A stretch of 64,000 nt of DNA from Vallitalea okinawensis (GTDB lineage Bacteria > Bacillota > Clostridia > Lachnospirales > PQDH01): NCBI RefSeq assembly GCF_002964605.1, contig NZ_PQDH01000009.1, positions 181,231 to 245,230 of the forward strand, read 5' to 3'. This document shows positions 26,625 to 35,928 of the stretch, piece after piece. The translations under genes and the position numbers were made by a program. The notes below the pieces were generated by a model. The model saw nothing but the letters and a program-made list of their open reading frames with translations. It did not search any database and was not told where the DNA came from. Positions within the stretch are counted from its first letter, which is position 1. Each line of letters opens with the position of its first letter.

Positions 26625-26653
26625 ATAATACTACAACCTATGATATAAATCAA
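26625..26653 (-). promoter_or_regulatory. Predicted promoter of the radical SAM cassette
   Basis: Minus strand TTGATT (26648-26653), 17-bp spacer, TATTAT (26625-26630). It lies in the gap after the tail-associated gene and gives the cassette transcription separate from the tail operon. Confidence 0.55.
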
Positions 26654-26674
26654 GTATAAGTTTTATTATTATTT

Positions 26675-29600
26675 TTATGAAGCCATCCACACCAATGCAC
26701 CTGTATAACTCCCTGTGTTACCAACATATATATTAGTAGAATCATATCTAATCCATACTTCTCCTAGATAACCATTAGGGTTAGCTTTTGGCATTGCAGA
26801 TACTGCTGTTGGCGAACTTCCTAGACCATGTGCAATTGTTCTTTCTCCACCATTACCTACAAAAGTACTTGAGCCACCTTTAACTCCAGAACCTGATGCA
26901 GTAGTAAGGATTTTACTACCATTAATATATGCCGTTCCAGTAGGTGCTTGTAACCATATAGAACCTGATTTCGATTCTATAGACAACCCTTCAGCAGATT
27001 CTAATTTAAGTGCATATCCAGAGTTCGTTCTTAGGAATATCCTTTTCGCCTCTTCTTCTTCTGTTCCTGCACCACCAATGTCATAATCGATCATACCTGC
27101 AAGATTTCCTGTCTCTGAATAGAATTCAATATCGTTTCCAGATGTCATTTCGATTCTTTTTCCAGAGCTTGATGTACGTACTGTCTTACCTGTAATATAA
27201 TTACCTTGAATATTTTGAGCATATACATCAATAGTCCATACACTACTTCCATCTATATATGTACTTTCTATAGCGTTTATTGCATCTGAATCACTATAAT
27301 TATTAATTGAAGGTTTACTGGTTATCTTATTCCAAGAGATGGTGGCATTTGCACCCATTGTAACATTATCTCCAACAACTAAGTCCTCAATTTCTGTAGC
27401 TTTAATCTTACCATCAATAGTTAATTCATCCCAATTCAATACCCCATTATCTAAATCTATAACAGCTTTTCCACTACTATTAATTACTTGACCACCTTTT
27501 AATTGCATATTGTGGGCTATAAGGTCACCTGTGGAGCTATCTACTTTAAATCTATCTAGCCATCCTGATCCATTATGGTATTGAATTTTAATGCCTTCTG
27601 AGGCATTTAATGATGTTTTAATTGTGCCAGTGATATCTGCATCATTGGTTCTAACTGTGATACCATCAGTAGAATTAATTTTAACACCATTATAAGATGC
27701 GTTATCCATTAACAAGTTTTCACCTGATAATTCACTGGTTGGTAATCCATTTGTTATCGTTAGATTCGCACCGTGGATGGTTACGCCATTCTGATCCACT
27801 TCAAATGTACCACTTGTGTTCTCTATGGTTAAATTAGCCCCTGCAAGTACCTTACCATAGATCGCTTCACCTACTACCCCTTCGGAGCTAATTGCAGTAC
27901 CAGATGTATTCCAGCCATCATTGGTGAAAGCTATGAGATCACCTATTAACTTGACCTGTCTATCAATATCACTTGTATCCGTTAGTAGAATCCCTCTTTC
28001 ATCAATAACAACTTCTTGGTCTACCCCTGCAAATGCTCTCTTCTTAGAGAGATCTAGCCTGCCTTCAATAAAGTCTATAAACTCTGTTCTTTCCTCAGAG
28101 TACTTACCGTATTTGGTCTTCTCCATACTAAGGGTAGTGCTTGTTGAAATGCTCTCTTTTAATAAGTCTTTCAGGTATACGCTAGGATCATCAAAAGAAC
28201 CTTTATTGGAAAAATTCATGGTTAGAGTGTTACTTGTCTCTGAAAATGTATATTCAACTAGTCTGGCTTCAAATGATGCATTAAGATTATCGGATTCAAT
28301 GGTGATGACGTCCCCTAGCCCTGTGGTTACGTATTCCCAATCTTCACTACGATCTAAGCATTTTAAAAAGTTAATGACATCTACTGAAAATTGAATAGCT
28401 GGCTGCGCCATCTTAAGCAGTAGCTTCTGACCTTCTTCATAAAGATCATTTACATCGACATAGGCTGAATCTGACCATGTTTTTTCTCGAGTAAACATAT
28501 CAAGTTCTTTAATTTGATCTTCAGTCAGGTTATTCTCTACTTTCATTAACTCTTTTAGATCTAGAATTTCTTTATCCTTAGCCTCTACTAATGCTTGCTG
28601 ATTATCAACCTGTGTCTGCTTCGTATTGATTTTGTTTAATAACTCTGTTTCTTTGCTCTTTAATGATGATAGGTCTGAAGCACCTGATCTAATTAAAGCA
28701 TCAATTTGTAATTGGATTCCATTCAACTCTGTCTTTAAGACTTCGAGACCTTTGTCGCTGCTTTCAGAAGCGTATAGTAAGCGATCTAACTCTTCTTGTA
28801 ATGTTGCTAACTCATCAATCTTGGTACTCAGCGTACTAGAGTTATTATTAATCACCACTTGATAATCTAATAAAGCCATACATAGACCATCTGACATATA
28901 GTCTGAATGGCCAATTATCTGCCAGCCCTCGCTGCCATCTGAAACTCGCTTAAAACCATCTTGAAAATATTCATAGGTCTCAAGATAAGGTTGACCAGTA
29001 GGATTTAGACCATTGATACTTAAATTATCTTTACCATAGCATCTTAATCTTGTTACCACTTCTTGAAAATTAGGAGTTATGTCTATTGACCTGGCATAGT
29101 TTCGTTCACTTATGACAAATCCCTTATTCTTACCTATATTCTCTAATTTTCTAATATCAATAGTCCGATTAATAGTATCAAATTCAAAAATACAGAGGTA
29201 TTTTTTTTGTATATCTATTAAGAACTCTAAAACAGTTTGCTCTGCAACATCCATAGTTCGCTCTATGGTCATTAAATCTGGTTCAGTAATACCTAACTGC
29301 CAACTTGGAAAAAGAGAAATGACATAGTTCATAATATAAGATAATGGTTGCTGCCCTTCATTCCATCCTCGAATTAACTTATTAGAAAAAATAAATTCAT
29401 AAGAGTATGCTACTACATTCTTATGTATTACCTTTTTATCCACAGATTCAGCACATTCTGTGACTATAAAATATTGCTTTTGACCATCAAACTCAACAAG
29501 TAAGACCAGATCACCTTTTATTAAGTCATAATCCTCATTGGCTGTACCATCAATTGTACGAGGTACTTGGAACTTCATTTCATCAACTGATCCAAACCTC

Positions 29601-29743
29601 TTAGATAACTCTTTCTTATACGCAGTTGAAAGTACCTGTAAAGGTGTTCGATTGTAATCTGGTTTACACAAGGTTATATCTAATTGTATAGGGTCTTCTT
29701 TTTTATATGATTCAATTAAATTAAATGGGATATATTCTGACAC
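26675..29743 (-). CDS. Tail-associated protein (tail tip, Tal-like)
   Basis: A 1022-residue tail-tip protein. The N-terminal 400 residues match the phage minor structural/Tal family (KNVVAYSYEFIFSNKLIRGW, AEQTVLEFLIDIQKKYLCIFEFD, RDFNE-like FVISERNYARS). A coiled segment follows at about 300-420, then beta-helical repeats (VEVDQNGVTIHGANLTI, INSTDGITVRTNDADI) and a C-terminal domain with GGERTIAHGLGSSPTAV. No lysin domain is recognisable. GTG start at 29743 with GGGAGGT. It sits directly after the distal tail gene, as in siphophages, and would form the hub to which the fibres attach. Confidence 0.82.
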   Translation of the reverse strand: MSEYIPFNLIESYKKEDPIQLDITLCKPDYNRTPLQVLSTAYKKELSKRFGSVDEMKFQVPRTIDGTANEDYDLIKGDLVLLVEFDGQKQYFIVTECAESVDKKVIHKNVVAYSYEFIFSNKLIRGWNEGQQPLSYIMNYVISLFPSWQLGITEPDLMTIERTMDVAEQTVLEFLIDIQKKYLCIFEFDTINRTIDIRKLENIGKNKGFVISERNYARSIDITPNFQEVVTRLRCYGKDNLSINGLNPTGQPYLETYEYFQDGFKRVSDGSEGWQIIGHSDYMSDGLCMALLDYQVVINNNSSTLSTKIDELATLQEELDRLLYASESSDKGLEVLKTELNGIQLQIDALIRSGASDLSSLKSKETELLNKINTKQTQVDNQQALVEAKDKEILDLKELMKVENNLTEDQIKELDMFTREKTWSDSAYVDVNDLYEEGQKLLLKMAQPAIQFSVDVINFLKCLDRSEDWEYVTTGLGDVITIESDNLNASFEARLVEYTFSETSNTLTMNFSNKGSFDDPSVYLKDLLKESISTSTTLSMEKTKYGKYSEERTEFIDFIEGRLDLSKKRAFAGVDQEVVIDERGILLTDTSDIDRQVKLIGDLIAFTNDGWNTSGTAISSEGVVGEAIYGKVLAGANLTIENTSGTFEVDQNGVTIHGANLTITNGLPTSELSGENLLMDNASYNGVKINSTDGITVRTNDADITGTIKTSLNASEGIKIQYHNGSGWLDRFKVDSSTGDLIAHNMQLKGGQVINSSGKAVIDLDNGVLNWDELTIDGKIKATEIEDLVVGDNVTMGANATISWNKITSKPSINNYSDSDAINAIESTYIDGSSVWTIDVYAQNIQGNYITGKTVRTSSSGKRIEMTSGNDIEFYSETGNLAGMIDYDIGGAGTEEEEAKRIFLRTNSGYALKLESAEGLSIESKSGSIWLQAPTGTAYINGSKILTTASGSGVKGGSSTFVGNGGERTIAHGLGSSPTAVSAMPKANPNGYLGEVWIRYDSTNIYVGNTGSYTGALVWMAS

Positions 29744-29763
29744 CTTACAACCTCCCTTCTACT

Positions 29764-30549
29764 TTAAATTCCTACTGGATATTGCATTTTGAATGTAACT
29801 GTACAATCCCTGTAGACACTAATTTTATTAACACCATACCTTAACCTCAACCAATTCTTATTAAAATTATTTAAACGGTAGTTTAAAGGATAAGGTTGAT
29901 CACCTATTACTTTTTTTGTCTGGTTATTGACATAGATAACTTCTCTGTCATATAGCCCTGTAATTTTAAACTCTCTATCAGAATCTTTGTTATTGGATAT
30001 TTTTATCTCTGTGCCATCAACGATAAACTCCACTTCAGGATAATACCATTGTAAAATGTTACTTTTATTCTCTAGCTCAAAGGTGTATGGTGCTCCATCG
30101 CTAGCTCCTGTTATTACTTTTGTGATAACTGTTGAAGGACTCCAGCCCCAGGGTGCATCTGTCCTAAACTTTAAAGTGATATAGCCTTGATCTATACCAT
30201 TCATTACTTTTTTAGGTACATCAACACATATCACATGATAAACAACTTGTGGGTATTCAGCTGATTTCAATTCCTGATAGTATGGAGTGGATATTAGCTT
30301 TGCGAATTTTAATTTAGTATCATAATCCCACTTCTTATTATTGACTCTTGCAAAGCTTAATGTGAATGAAAATGGCTGTCTATCTAAACCAAAAAAGTGG
30401 GGTATGTCTAACTCTGAGCTTGTTTCTTCAATCACCTTTTGTGTAATGCCAAAATGACTTTCTGACATACCACCACCTAATTCTACGGCTACCAGATCAA
30501 ATTCACTGTATAGATCAATCTCTCCAAGACTAATTTTTCCTGTAAACAT
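29764..30549 (-). CDS. Distal tail protein (Dit)
   Basis: A 261-residue protein of the siphovirus distal tail family: N-terminal beta domain (SEFDLVAVELGGG.., FFGLDRQPFSFTLSFAR), the PQVVYHVICVD strand and LKFRTDAPWGWSP segment typical of Dit proteins, then a C-terminal galectin-like part. It forms the hexameric hub between tail tube and tail-associated protein. GGAGGTGAA precedes the ATG at 30549. It lies between tape measure and Tal genes, the standard siphovirus order. Well supported. Confidence 0.85.
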   Translation of the reverse strand: MFTGKISLGEIDLYSEFDLVAVELGGGMSESHFGITQKVIEETSSELDIPHFFGLDRQPFSFTLSFARVNNKKWDYDTKLKFAKLISTPYYQELKSAEYPQVVYHVICVDVPKKVMNGIDQGYITLKFRTDAPWGWSPSTVITKVITGASDGAPYTFELENKSNILQWYYPEVEFIVDGTEIKISNNKDSDREFKITGLYDREVIYVNNQTKKVIGDQPYPLNYRLNNFNKNWLRLRYGVNKISVYRDCTVTFKMQYPVGI

Positions 30550-30574
30550 TTATTCACCTCCATAAAAGCCCAAA

Positions 30575-33500
30575 TTAAATGGGTCTATAAATACCATTTT
30601 TGATTAACTCATCTTCTAATTTTTTGAGCGCTATATCAACTTCATCTTGTAATATTTCTAATTCAGCTGCCCCAACATCTCCGTCAATCCTTAGAAGATT
30701 ATCAATACTTATGCCTTGAATATTTGATGATGTGATTTTCTCTCCTGTACTACCGAGATTAACTAAATCAAAATAGGTATAGTTATCATCACCTATACCA
30801 TACTCGTTCCTTAGCTCTCTATTAAGCCGGGCTGTAATCTCTTTATAATCTTCACCACCTAGATACCAAGTCAATTTATTGTTAACATAGTCTTGATAAT
30901 CTTCGTCACTCATTCCTTGAAACTCTATTGGTCTGATGAGGGTGGAAGAGTTATTATTAATCTCTGCTCCAATTTGCTTGTTATCGACTCCAAAATTCAT
31001 TTGTTCCATAATATCCAATGCTGCTTCTAGTTGGGCTACGATACCGTCTTTAATTTGGTCACCAATAATGGAGAAACCTTCTCCTAATCGATCTTGATGG
31101 GCTGAAATCATAGCTGCTATCTCATCATGGGTCTGAGTCATAAGTATTTTATGAGCTTCTGCATAGAGAGCTTCTTTTTCTTTTGCTTTCTCAAGATTCT
31201 CTAGCTCTTGCTCATGTCTGTCATTCTCCTCTTGTTCAAGGAGTTCGATAGACTTTAACTTCTCTTCTTTCTCTTTTTCTATTTGCTCTTCAAGTTGACT
31301 AAATTCATAATCGCGGTTTTCTTGAGCAATATCTTTTTCTAATGCAGATAATTCTTCAGATAATTCCTGTTGTTTTGCTTTGGCTTCTATAGAGTCGTCT
31401 AGTGATAATTTATTGATTTCTTGCTGTAACCTACTTTTCTCCTCTAATAGTTCAGCCATGTTATTCTCATGATCGATCTCTTCTTGTTCTTCCTTTAAGG
31501 CATTTAAGCGTGAATCGTAATATTCTTCCCACTTTTCTTTTTTCTCTTCTAACCTTGCAAGTTCTTCTTCATGAGCTTTGTTTTCTTCTTTTTCTTGATC
31601 TTCTATACGCTGTTCAACTATCTCAATAATGGTGTCTTCCACTTCTTTGACAGTATTGATCATGCGCTCCTTCTCAGCTTCATAATTCTGTGCAATAGTT
31701 AACTCAATTTCCGATTGCATTCCATCAAGCTCTTCAATTTGACCTCTAAGAATAGCTCCTTTCTTAGCACCCTCATCGGTCTCTTCATTTAAAGCATTTA
31801 ACTGGTTTTCATATTCCATCATTGTTTGTGTGACAACTTGCAATTGCTGGGCTAAGGTTTGTTGTTGCTTATTAAAAAGCTTAGCACTATTCCTTTGCTC
31901 ATCATAAGAATCGATTTCACCCATTAGATCCATTTCATGCTTTATATCTGACAGTTGTTGGTCATAACCTTTTATTTCCACTAACTTGGATTCGAACTCA
32001 TTTTCCTTTATGGCTCTATAATCATCCCACCATTGTTGTTGGAATCCTGTTATTTCTGTTTCAGCAGTTATATAATCCTTAAGGGAAGTTTCTAATTGAT
32101 TTAGCTTATCTGAAAGTATACTTTTTTTATCACCTTCAGCAGTTAAAAGTTGCTTATTCAGATCTTTTACTTTTTGATTATAGCTTTCAAAGTCAATATC
32201 TTTATCATCAATAAATTCAACGCCTAAATCTACTAACTCTCCTTTACTATCTGCCTTGATAGAACGGTATTGCTCTGCTGACCCATGAAGTAGGTTCTGG
32301 TTCTCACGTAAAAGATCATTTTCTTTTTCAAGGAGTTCTATCCGTCTTGTACTGTGCTCTGGCAAATCCTGCATTATGCTTTGTAGGTCTTTCTGGGCAT
32401 TTTCATTATTTTTGATCTGCAGGTCCAGTTCTGCAAAGACATCTACTAAATGCCTTATAGCTTTAAGTGATTGTTGATAGCCACTGCCATTTGAATCCAT
32501 ACCATCTAATGAAATATTTGCAAGAGCTTCTGAAACATCATCCTTGGTAAAATTATTGAAGGTGTCTTGTACTTCTTCTACACTTTTTTTATATTCATCG
32601 TATATCCGTATACCTTTGTTGGGTGCTTCCTCCATTAGATTTTGCCATTCTTCAGTTAAACCTTGATCTGCATCAAAGTACTCACCCCATTTATTGGATA
32701 AGTGCTGCAACAAAGCTTCTTCAACTCTTATTTTTGCTTCAGCTAGATTCTTAGCATCCTGAAGATTTGCATCATAACCATTTCTTAATTCTTTGATAAC
32801 TTCCCAGTTGCCCTTTACTCTTTGAGCATAATAAACTTCACTTGATTCCATCATTCCCCTTAATGATTCAGCTTGTGTAGTTTCTAGCTCTTTAATAATA
32901 GCTTGCAATTGTTCCTTTTGAGCTTGGTCATCATCCATATAAGCGATATAGTCAGGGTAATCTTCTAAGATACTTGTTAAACCATCAGAGGAAATAGTAC
33001 CATTGTTATTCAACTCTTCAAGGTACCCTTTATATTCTTTTAATTGATCTGTACTATTAGCGAAACCATTTCTTCCTTCTTCAAAAGATCTCTTCATTTC
33101 TTCTTGTGACATGGCATATTCTTTATTAATATCTGTTCCATTTTTCGTAATGCCATTTAGTCGGTCTATGGATACTTGTAGGTCTTCGTTTTCTTTATAT
33201 AATGACGCTACACTTTCTTTATTTTTTTCTAATTGATATATTTTTTCTCTCAATAGCTCCGATTCCATATCTTCACCATCTACAGAAACGCCTCGTTTTT
33301 GCATTGAGTTTATATCCTGATTCAATAATTCTATATAGTCTTCTTTATCCTTGATTTCATCTTTGTTATCTTCTATCTGCCCTTGCTTATCTTTAATATC
33401 ATCTTTTTTCTGAAGCTCATACAGTTCTTTCTCTACCTCAAGGCGCTCTTTTAGCATATCAATCATTTCTTGGCTTGAGACTGTTGTATCAATCATTGCT

Positions 33501-34120
33501 CTACCTTGCTCATCAGGTCCCATATAGAGATCAGGCATCAAAGTCGATATCTCTTGCATCAGTTCATAATATCTTTCCTGCTCATCCTGTGGTAATGCTG
33601 CAGCCCCTCCCAAGCGATTAGCTTTTTGAACTAAATAATCATATTCTGATCCTAAATCAGAGACTGCTTGCATCTGTCCACCGATCGTCTGAATATTTCC
33701 TTTTGCACTTTCCTTAAGTTCATCAAGTGCTTTCTTTTCTTTATTTATTTGGTCAACGATAATACTACCTGCTTTTAAAACAACACCAGCTATCATTGCA
33801 TAGGCATTACCTGTCATTAATAGAGCATTCCCAACACCATCTACAGCAACAGACCACTTATCCATCATATTGAGATTATCATCTAGGACTACACTCAGTG
33901 TTTCCAAAGCAACAGTGGTTACATCAACGCCTAGTTTGAACTTTGCTTGTTTTTTACTGGCTTTCTCAAGTTCTTTATCAATTCCATTTGATTTAAACGA
34001 AAGGTCTATCTCTGCTTTGTCAGATAGATCTTTTATAATTGACTCTAATTGTGCCTCTACCATTTTGGGAGAATCAAATTCTACATTTACATGAACTTTC
34101 ATATTATCATTATCTTGCAT
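30575..34120 (-). CDS. Tape measure protein
   Basis: About 1181 residues. I take ATG 34120 (MQDNDNMKVHVN) because GGGGTGA lies 6 nt upstream; the in-frame TTG six bases before it overlaps that site. Residues 75-130 contain hydrophobic segments (NALLMTGNAYAMIAGVVLKAGSII) as in most tape measures. Most of the rest is long coiled coil, extreme at about 780-990 where Glu, Lys and Leu dominate. No lysozyme or peptidase domain is evident. By the usual relation of about 1.5 angstrom per residue, the tail would be of ordinary siphovirus length (roughly 150-180 nm). Its gene follows a terminator. Confidence 0.9.
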   Translation of the reverse strand: MQDNDNMKVHVNVEFDSPKMVEAQLESIIKDLSDKAEIDLSFKSNGIDKELEKASKKQAKFKLGVDVTTVALETLSVVLDDNLNMMDKWSVAVDGVGNALLMTGNAYAMIAGVVLKAGSIIVDQINKEKKALDELKESAKGNIQTIGGQMQAVSDLGSEYDYLVQKANRLGGAAALPQDEQERYYELMQEISTLMPDLYMGPDEQGRAMIDTTVSSQEMIDMLKERLEVEKELYELQKKDDIKDKQGQIEDNKDEIKDKEDYIELLNQDINSMQKRGVSVDGEDMESELLREKIYQLEKNKESVASLYKENEDLQVSIDRLNGITKNGTDINKEYAMSQEEMKRSFEEGRNGFANSTDQLKEYKGYLEELNNNGTISSDGLTSILEDYPDYIAYMDDDQAQKEQLQAIIKELETTQAESLRGMMESSEVYYAQRVKGNWEVIKELRNGYDANLQDAKNLAEAKIRVEEALLQHLSNKWGEYFDADQGLTEEWQNLMEEAPNKGIRIYDEYKKSVEEVQDTFNNFTKDDVSEALANISLDGMDSNGSGYQQSLKAIRHLVDVFAELDLQIKNNENAQKDLQSIMQDLPEHSTRRIELLEKENDLLRENQNLLHGSAEQYRSIKADSKGELVDLGVEFIDDKDIDFESYNQKVKDLNKQLLTAEGDKKSILSDKLNQLETSLKDYITAETEITGFQQQWWDDYRAIKENEFESKLVEIKGYDQQLSDIKHEMDLMGEIDSYDEQRNSAKLFNKQQQTLAQQLQVVTQTMMEYENQLNALNEETDEGAKKGAILRGQIEELDGMQSEIELTIAQNYEAEKERMINTVKEVEDTIIEIVEQRIEDQEKEENKAHEEELARLEEKKEKWEEYYDSRLNALKEEQEEIDHENNMAELLEEKSRLQQEINKLSLDDSIEAKAKQQELSEELSALEKDIAQENRDYEFSQLEEQIEKEKEEKLKSIELLEQEENDRHEQELENLEKAKEKEALYAEAHKILMTQTHDEIAAMISAHQDRLGEGFSIIGDQIKDGIVAQLEAALDIMEQMNFGVDNKQIGAEINNNSSTLIRPIEFQGMSDEDYQDYVNNKLTWYLGGEDYKEITARLNRELRNEYGIGDDNYTYFDLVNLGSTGEKITSSNIQGISIDNLLRIDGDVGAAELEILQDEVDIALKKLEDELIKNGIYRPI

Positions 34121-34165
34121 TATCAATCACCCCTTCCGATATCTTATCTTTGATATCTATATAAC

Positions 34166-34206
34166 AAAAAAAAAGGGGAAGCTACTTTTTCTTCAAGTAT
34201 CTTCCC
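34166..34206 (-). terminator. Internal rho-independent terminator before the tape measure gene
   Basis: Minus strand GGGAAGATACTT, 7-nt loop, AAGTAGCTTCCC (one mismatch), then CTTTTTTTTT. It is a strong structure placed inside the tail operon, 40 nt before the tape measure start. Confidence 0.85.
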
Positions 34207-34209
34207 TTA

Positions 34210-34587
34210 TTATTGATTGGTTAATCTAAAAATTACATACATAATGCCTATAGGTATGATCGTTTTTATAATAAAATCTTTAATCATTTTATTTATATCA
34301 ATTTTGGTATTTTCGTTTTCTTGTTCTAATTTCATGATTCGATCATGGTGTATATCCATTTGCATACTTATCTTTTCTTGCTGTAGGTTTAAGTTGGTCA
34401 TATTCTTATTAATGTTTTCTAGTGTTTCGACTTGAGATTCTAATTGTTTAGTCATAGCTGTCATAGTCGTTTTTATTTCAATCACCAACTCATTTGTTTT
34501 CTCAAAATTATCTATTCTCTTCTCTATATCATTAAATCGTGCATCTAATAAAGGTTGAACTGCACATTGCCCATTACTTAAAGTCAT
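34210..34587 (-). CDS. Coiled-coil protein with C-terminal membrane anchor
   Basis: A 125-residue protein. Residues 14-100 are a coiled coil (LDARFNDIEKRIDNFEKTNE.., LEQENENTKIDI) and 103-121 form one membrane segment (FIIKTIIPIGIMYVIF), with a short NQ end. The layout resembles XhlA-type haemolysin/holin-accessory proteins of Bacillus prophages, but those are normally in lysis modules. Here it sits between the probable chaperone and the tape measure genes, in the slot often used by a second tail chaperone. The terminator directly after it makes it the last gene of the early tail transcript. Function unknown. Confidence 0.6.
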   Translation of the reverse strand: MTLSNGQCAVQPLLDARFNDIEKRIDNFEKTNELVIEIKTTMTAMTKQLESQVETLENINKNMTNLNLQQEKISMQMDIHHDRIMKLEQENENTKIDINKMIKDFIIKTIIPIGIMYVIFRLTNQ

Positions 34588-34651
34588 GTATCCTTCACCA
34601 ACTCCTCAATACCTATGATGCTCTTTATAATATAATAGTTATAATATCCCT

Positions 34652-35101
34652 TTATCTCTCTTGTTTTTCTAGTTCTTCAGATAATGTAATAATACGCTTC
34701 TCTGCATTTGTACCAAGTACTTTTTTTACATCGTGTTCTGGTAGTTTATTTAGAGTATTCATCATTTTAACAAATCTTCTTGATATACTACCTACGATAT
34801 CCGATAGTTCACTCTGTACCTCTAACAACATTTCTGATGGATCCTCTAAAATAGCGTTGACGATGTCATCTTCCTCCGTATCGATATAGATATTTGTTAA
34901 CATGGGAATAAGAATTTTTAGAACATCTAATTCAGAAATTGTAAGTACTTTGGATTCTGGTTGATAGCTTTCTAAGAGAATTTTTAAGATTTTTTCTTGC
35001 TGTTCTGTAGTTGGATTATAAATCTCAATAGGATATTCACCGTTTAGTATTGTTTTTCTAATTGTTATCCTTTTTAAATCTGTTATATTTACTCTTTCCA
35101 T
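34652..35101 (-). CDS. Probable tail assembly chaperone
   Basis: A 149-residue acidic, helical protein starting MERVNITDLKRITIRKTIL. I use ATG 35101 because GAGGAGA is 6 nt upstream; a TTG 15 nt earlier lies on that site. It has no membrane segment and no enzyme motif. Its position between the tail tube and tape measure genes is that of the siphovirus tail chaperone (gpG-like). I saw no slippery heptamer plus overlapping frame that would make a gpGT-type frameshift product. The call rests on position, size and composition. Confidence 0.55.
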   Translation of the reverse strand: MERVNITDLKRITIRKTILNGEYPIEIYNPTTEQQEKILKILLESYQPESKVLTISELDVLKILIPMLTNIYIDTEEDDIVNAILEDPSEMLLEVQSELSDIVGSISRRFVKMMNTLNKLPEHDVKKVLGTNAEKRIITLSEELEKQER

Positions 35102-35162
35102 TAGAATTCTCCTCAACTATTAATTTAAGTTTAGAAAAAGGAGGAAGCCCTCCTTTATTCTA

Positions 35163-35894
35163 TTACTGGATATATGTAAACTCACACATGTCCCCGTGTT
35201 CATCAGATAAGATATCAAATGTAGCTGAGATTGTAGCAACATCTGATGCTGAGAAGGATACACTAAAGTTACCTTGTGGTCTACAGTTAGGAAGTCTAAA
35301 TTGAATAAATTGATCAACTCCCATTTCACTAGTAAGCATTGTATCACCATAGATACCGTAATTATCTGCAAAATTAGAGTCAGTGATAATGAAAGACTTA
35401 GAATTAGCTTGTTCAGTTAAGTAATAAACCACTACTTTTGTATCGTTTGCTAAAGCTGCAGCTGTTAAATCTAAATCCAAACCTGTTACACTACCTGGAG
35501 TTACCTCTTCAAGATGACTTCTATTATCCACATCTACTTTAAATACTGCTACTGTACCTGCTTTTGGAGCTGTCTTTAACGTTACCTTATTATCAGCAAC
35601 AGCTAAAACTTCTCTCTTAGCAATCTCTTTTGTTGCACCACTATTTTCATCTGCACCTAATAAGATGGATAACCATTTAAGTTCAAATACCTGCATCTCT
35701 AATGCGAATGTACCAGACTTATTGTTGTCGAATGCAACTTTATTAACTCCCTTTGCAGTTGCAAACACACGATCTGAAGTAAACTCTAATGTTGTAGAGT
35801 TTGCATAGTCAGAAAATAGGACCGGAGTCTTTGTACCATCCGCATTTCTTCTTAATAATTGTACATCTGAAGCATCTTTAATCGCATAATTCAT
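35163..35894 (-). CDS. Major tail tube protein
   Basis: A 243-residue beta-rich protein that would form the non-contractile tail tube. Features: N-terminal MNYAIKDASDVQLL, the GTFALEMQVFELKWLSILLGAD segment, an Ig-like stretch (VLAVADNKVTLKTAPKAGTVAV) and a C-terminal half ending GNFSVSFSASDVATISATFDIL, a pattern common to siphovirus tail tube proteins of Firmicutes. Start ATG 35894 with AAGGAGA. No sheath gene accompanies it, which argues against a contractile (R-type) particle. Likely highly expressed. Confidence 0.8.
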   Translation of the reverse strand: MNYAIKDASDVQLLRRNADGTKTPVLFSDYANSTTLEFTSDRVFATAKGVNKVAFDNNKSGTFALEMQVFELKWLSILLGADENSGATKEIAKREVLAVADNKVTLKTAPKAGTVAVFKVDVDNRSHLEEVTPGSVTGLDLDLTAAALANDTKVVVYYLTEQANSKSFIITDSNFADNYGIYGDTMLTSEMGVDQFIQFRLPNCRPQGNFSVSFSASDVATISATFDILSDEHGDMCEFTYIQ

Positions 35895-35912
35895 AGTAAA
35901 TTCTCCTTTTCA

Positions 35913-35928
35913 TTTTTATTTATTATTT
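35913..35928 (-). repeat. Element-specific 16-mer, copy 3
   Basis: Minus strand AAATAATAAATAAAAA, overlapping the stop codon of the 238-residue gene and ending shortly before the ribosome site of the tail tube gene. Confidence 0.75.

Noticed and set aside
34210..35101. Programmed frameshift between the two genes ahead of the tape measure (gpG/gpGT type)
   Set aside because: The second gene has its own ATG and ribosome site 64 nt after the first gene's stop, and I saw no slippery heptamer at an overlap.
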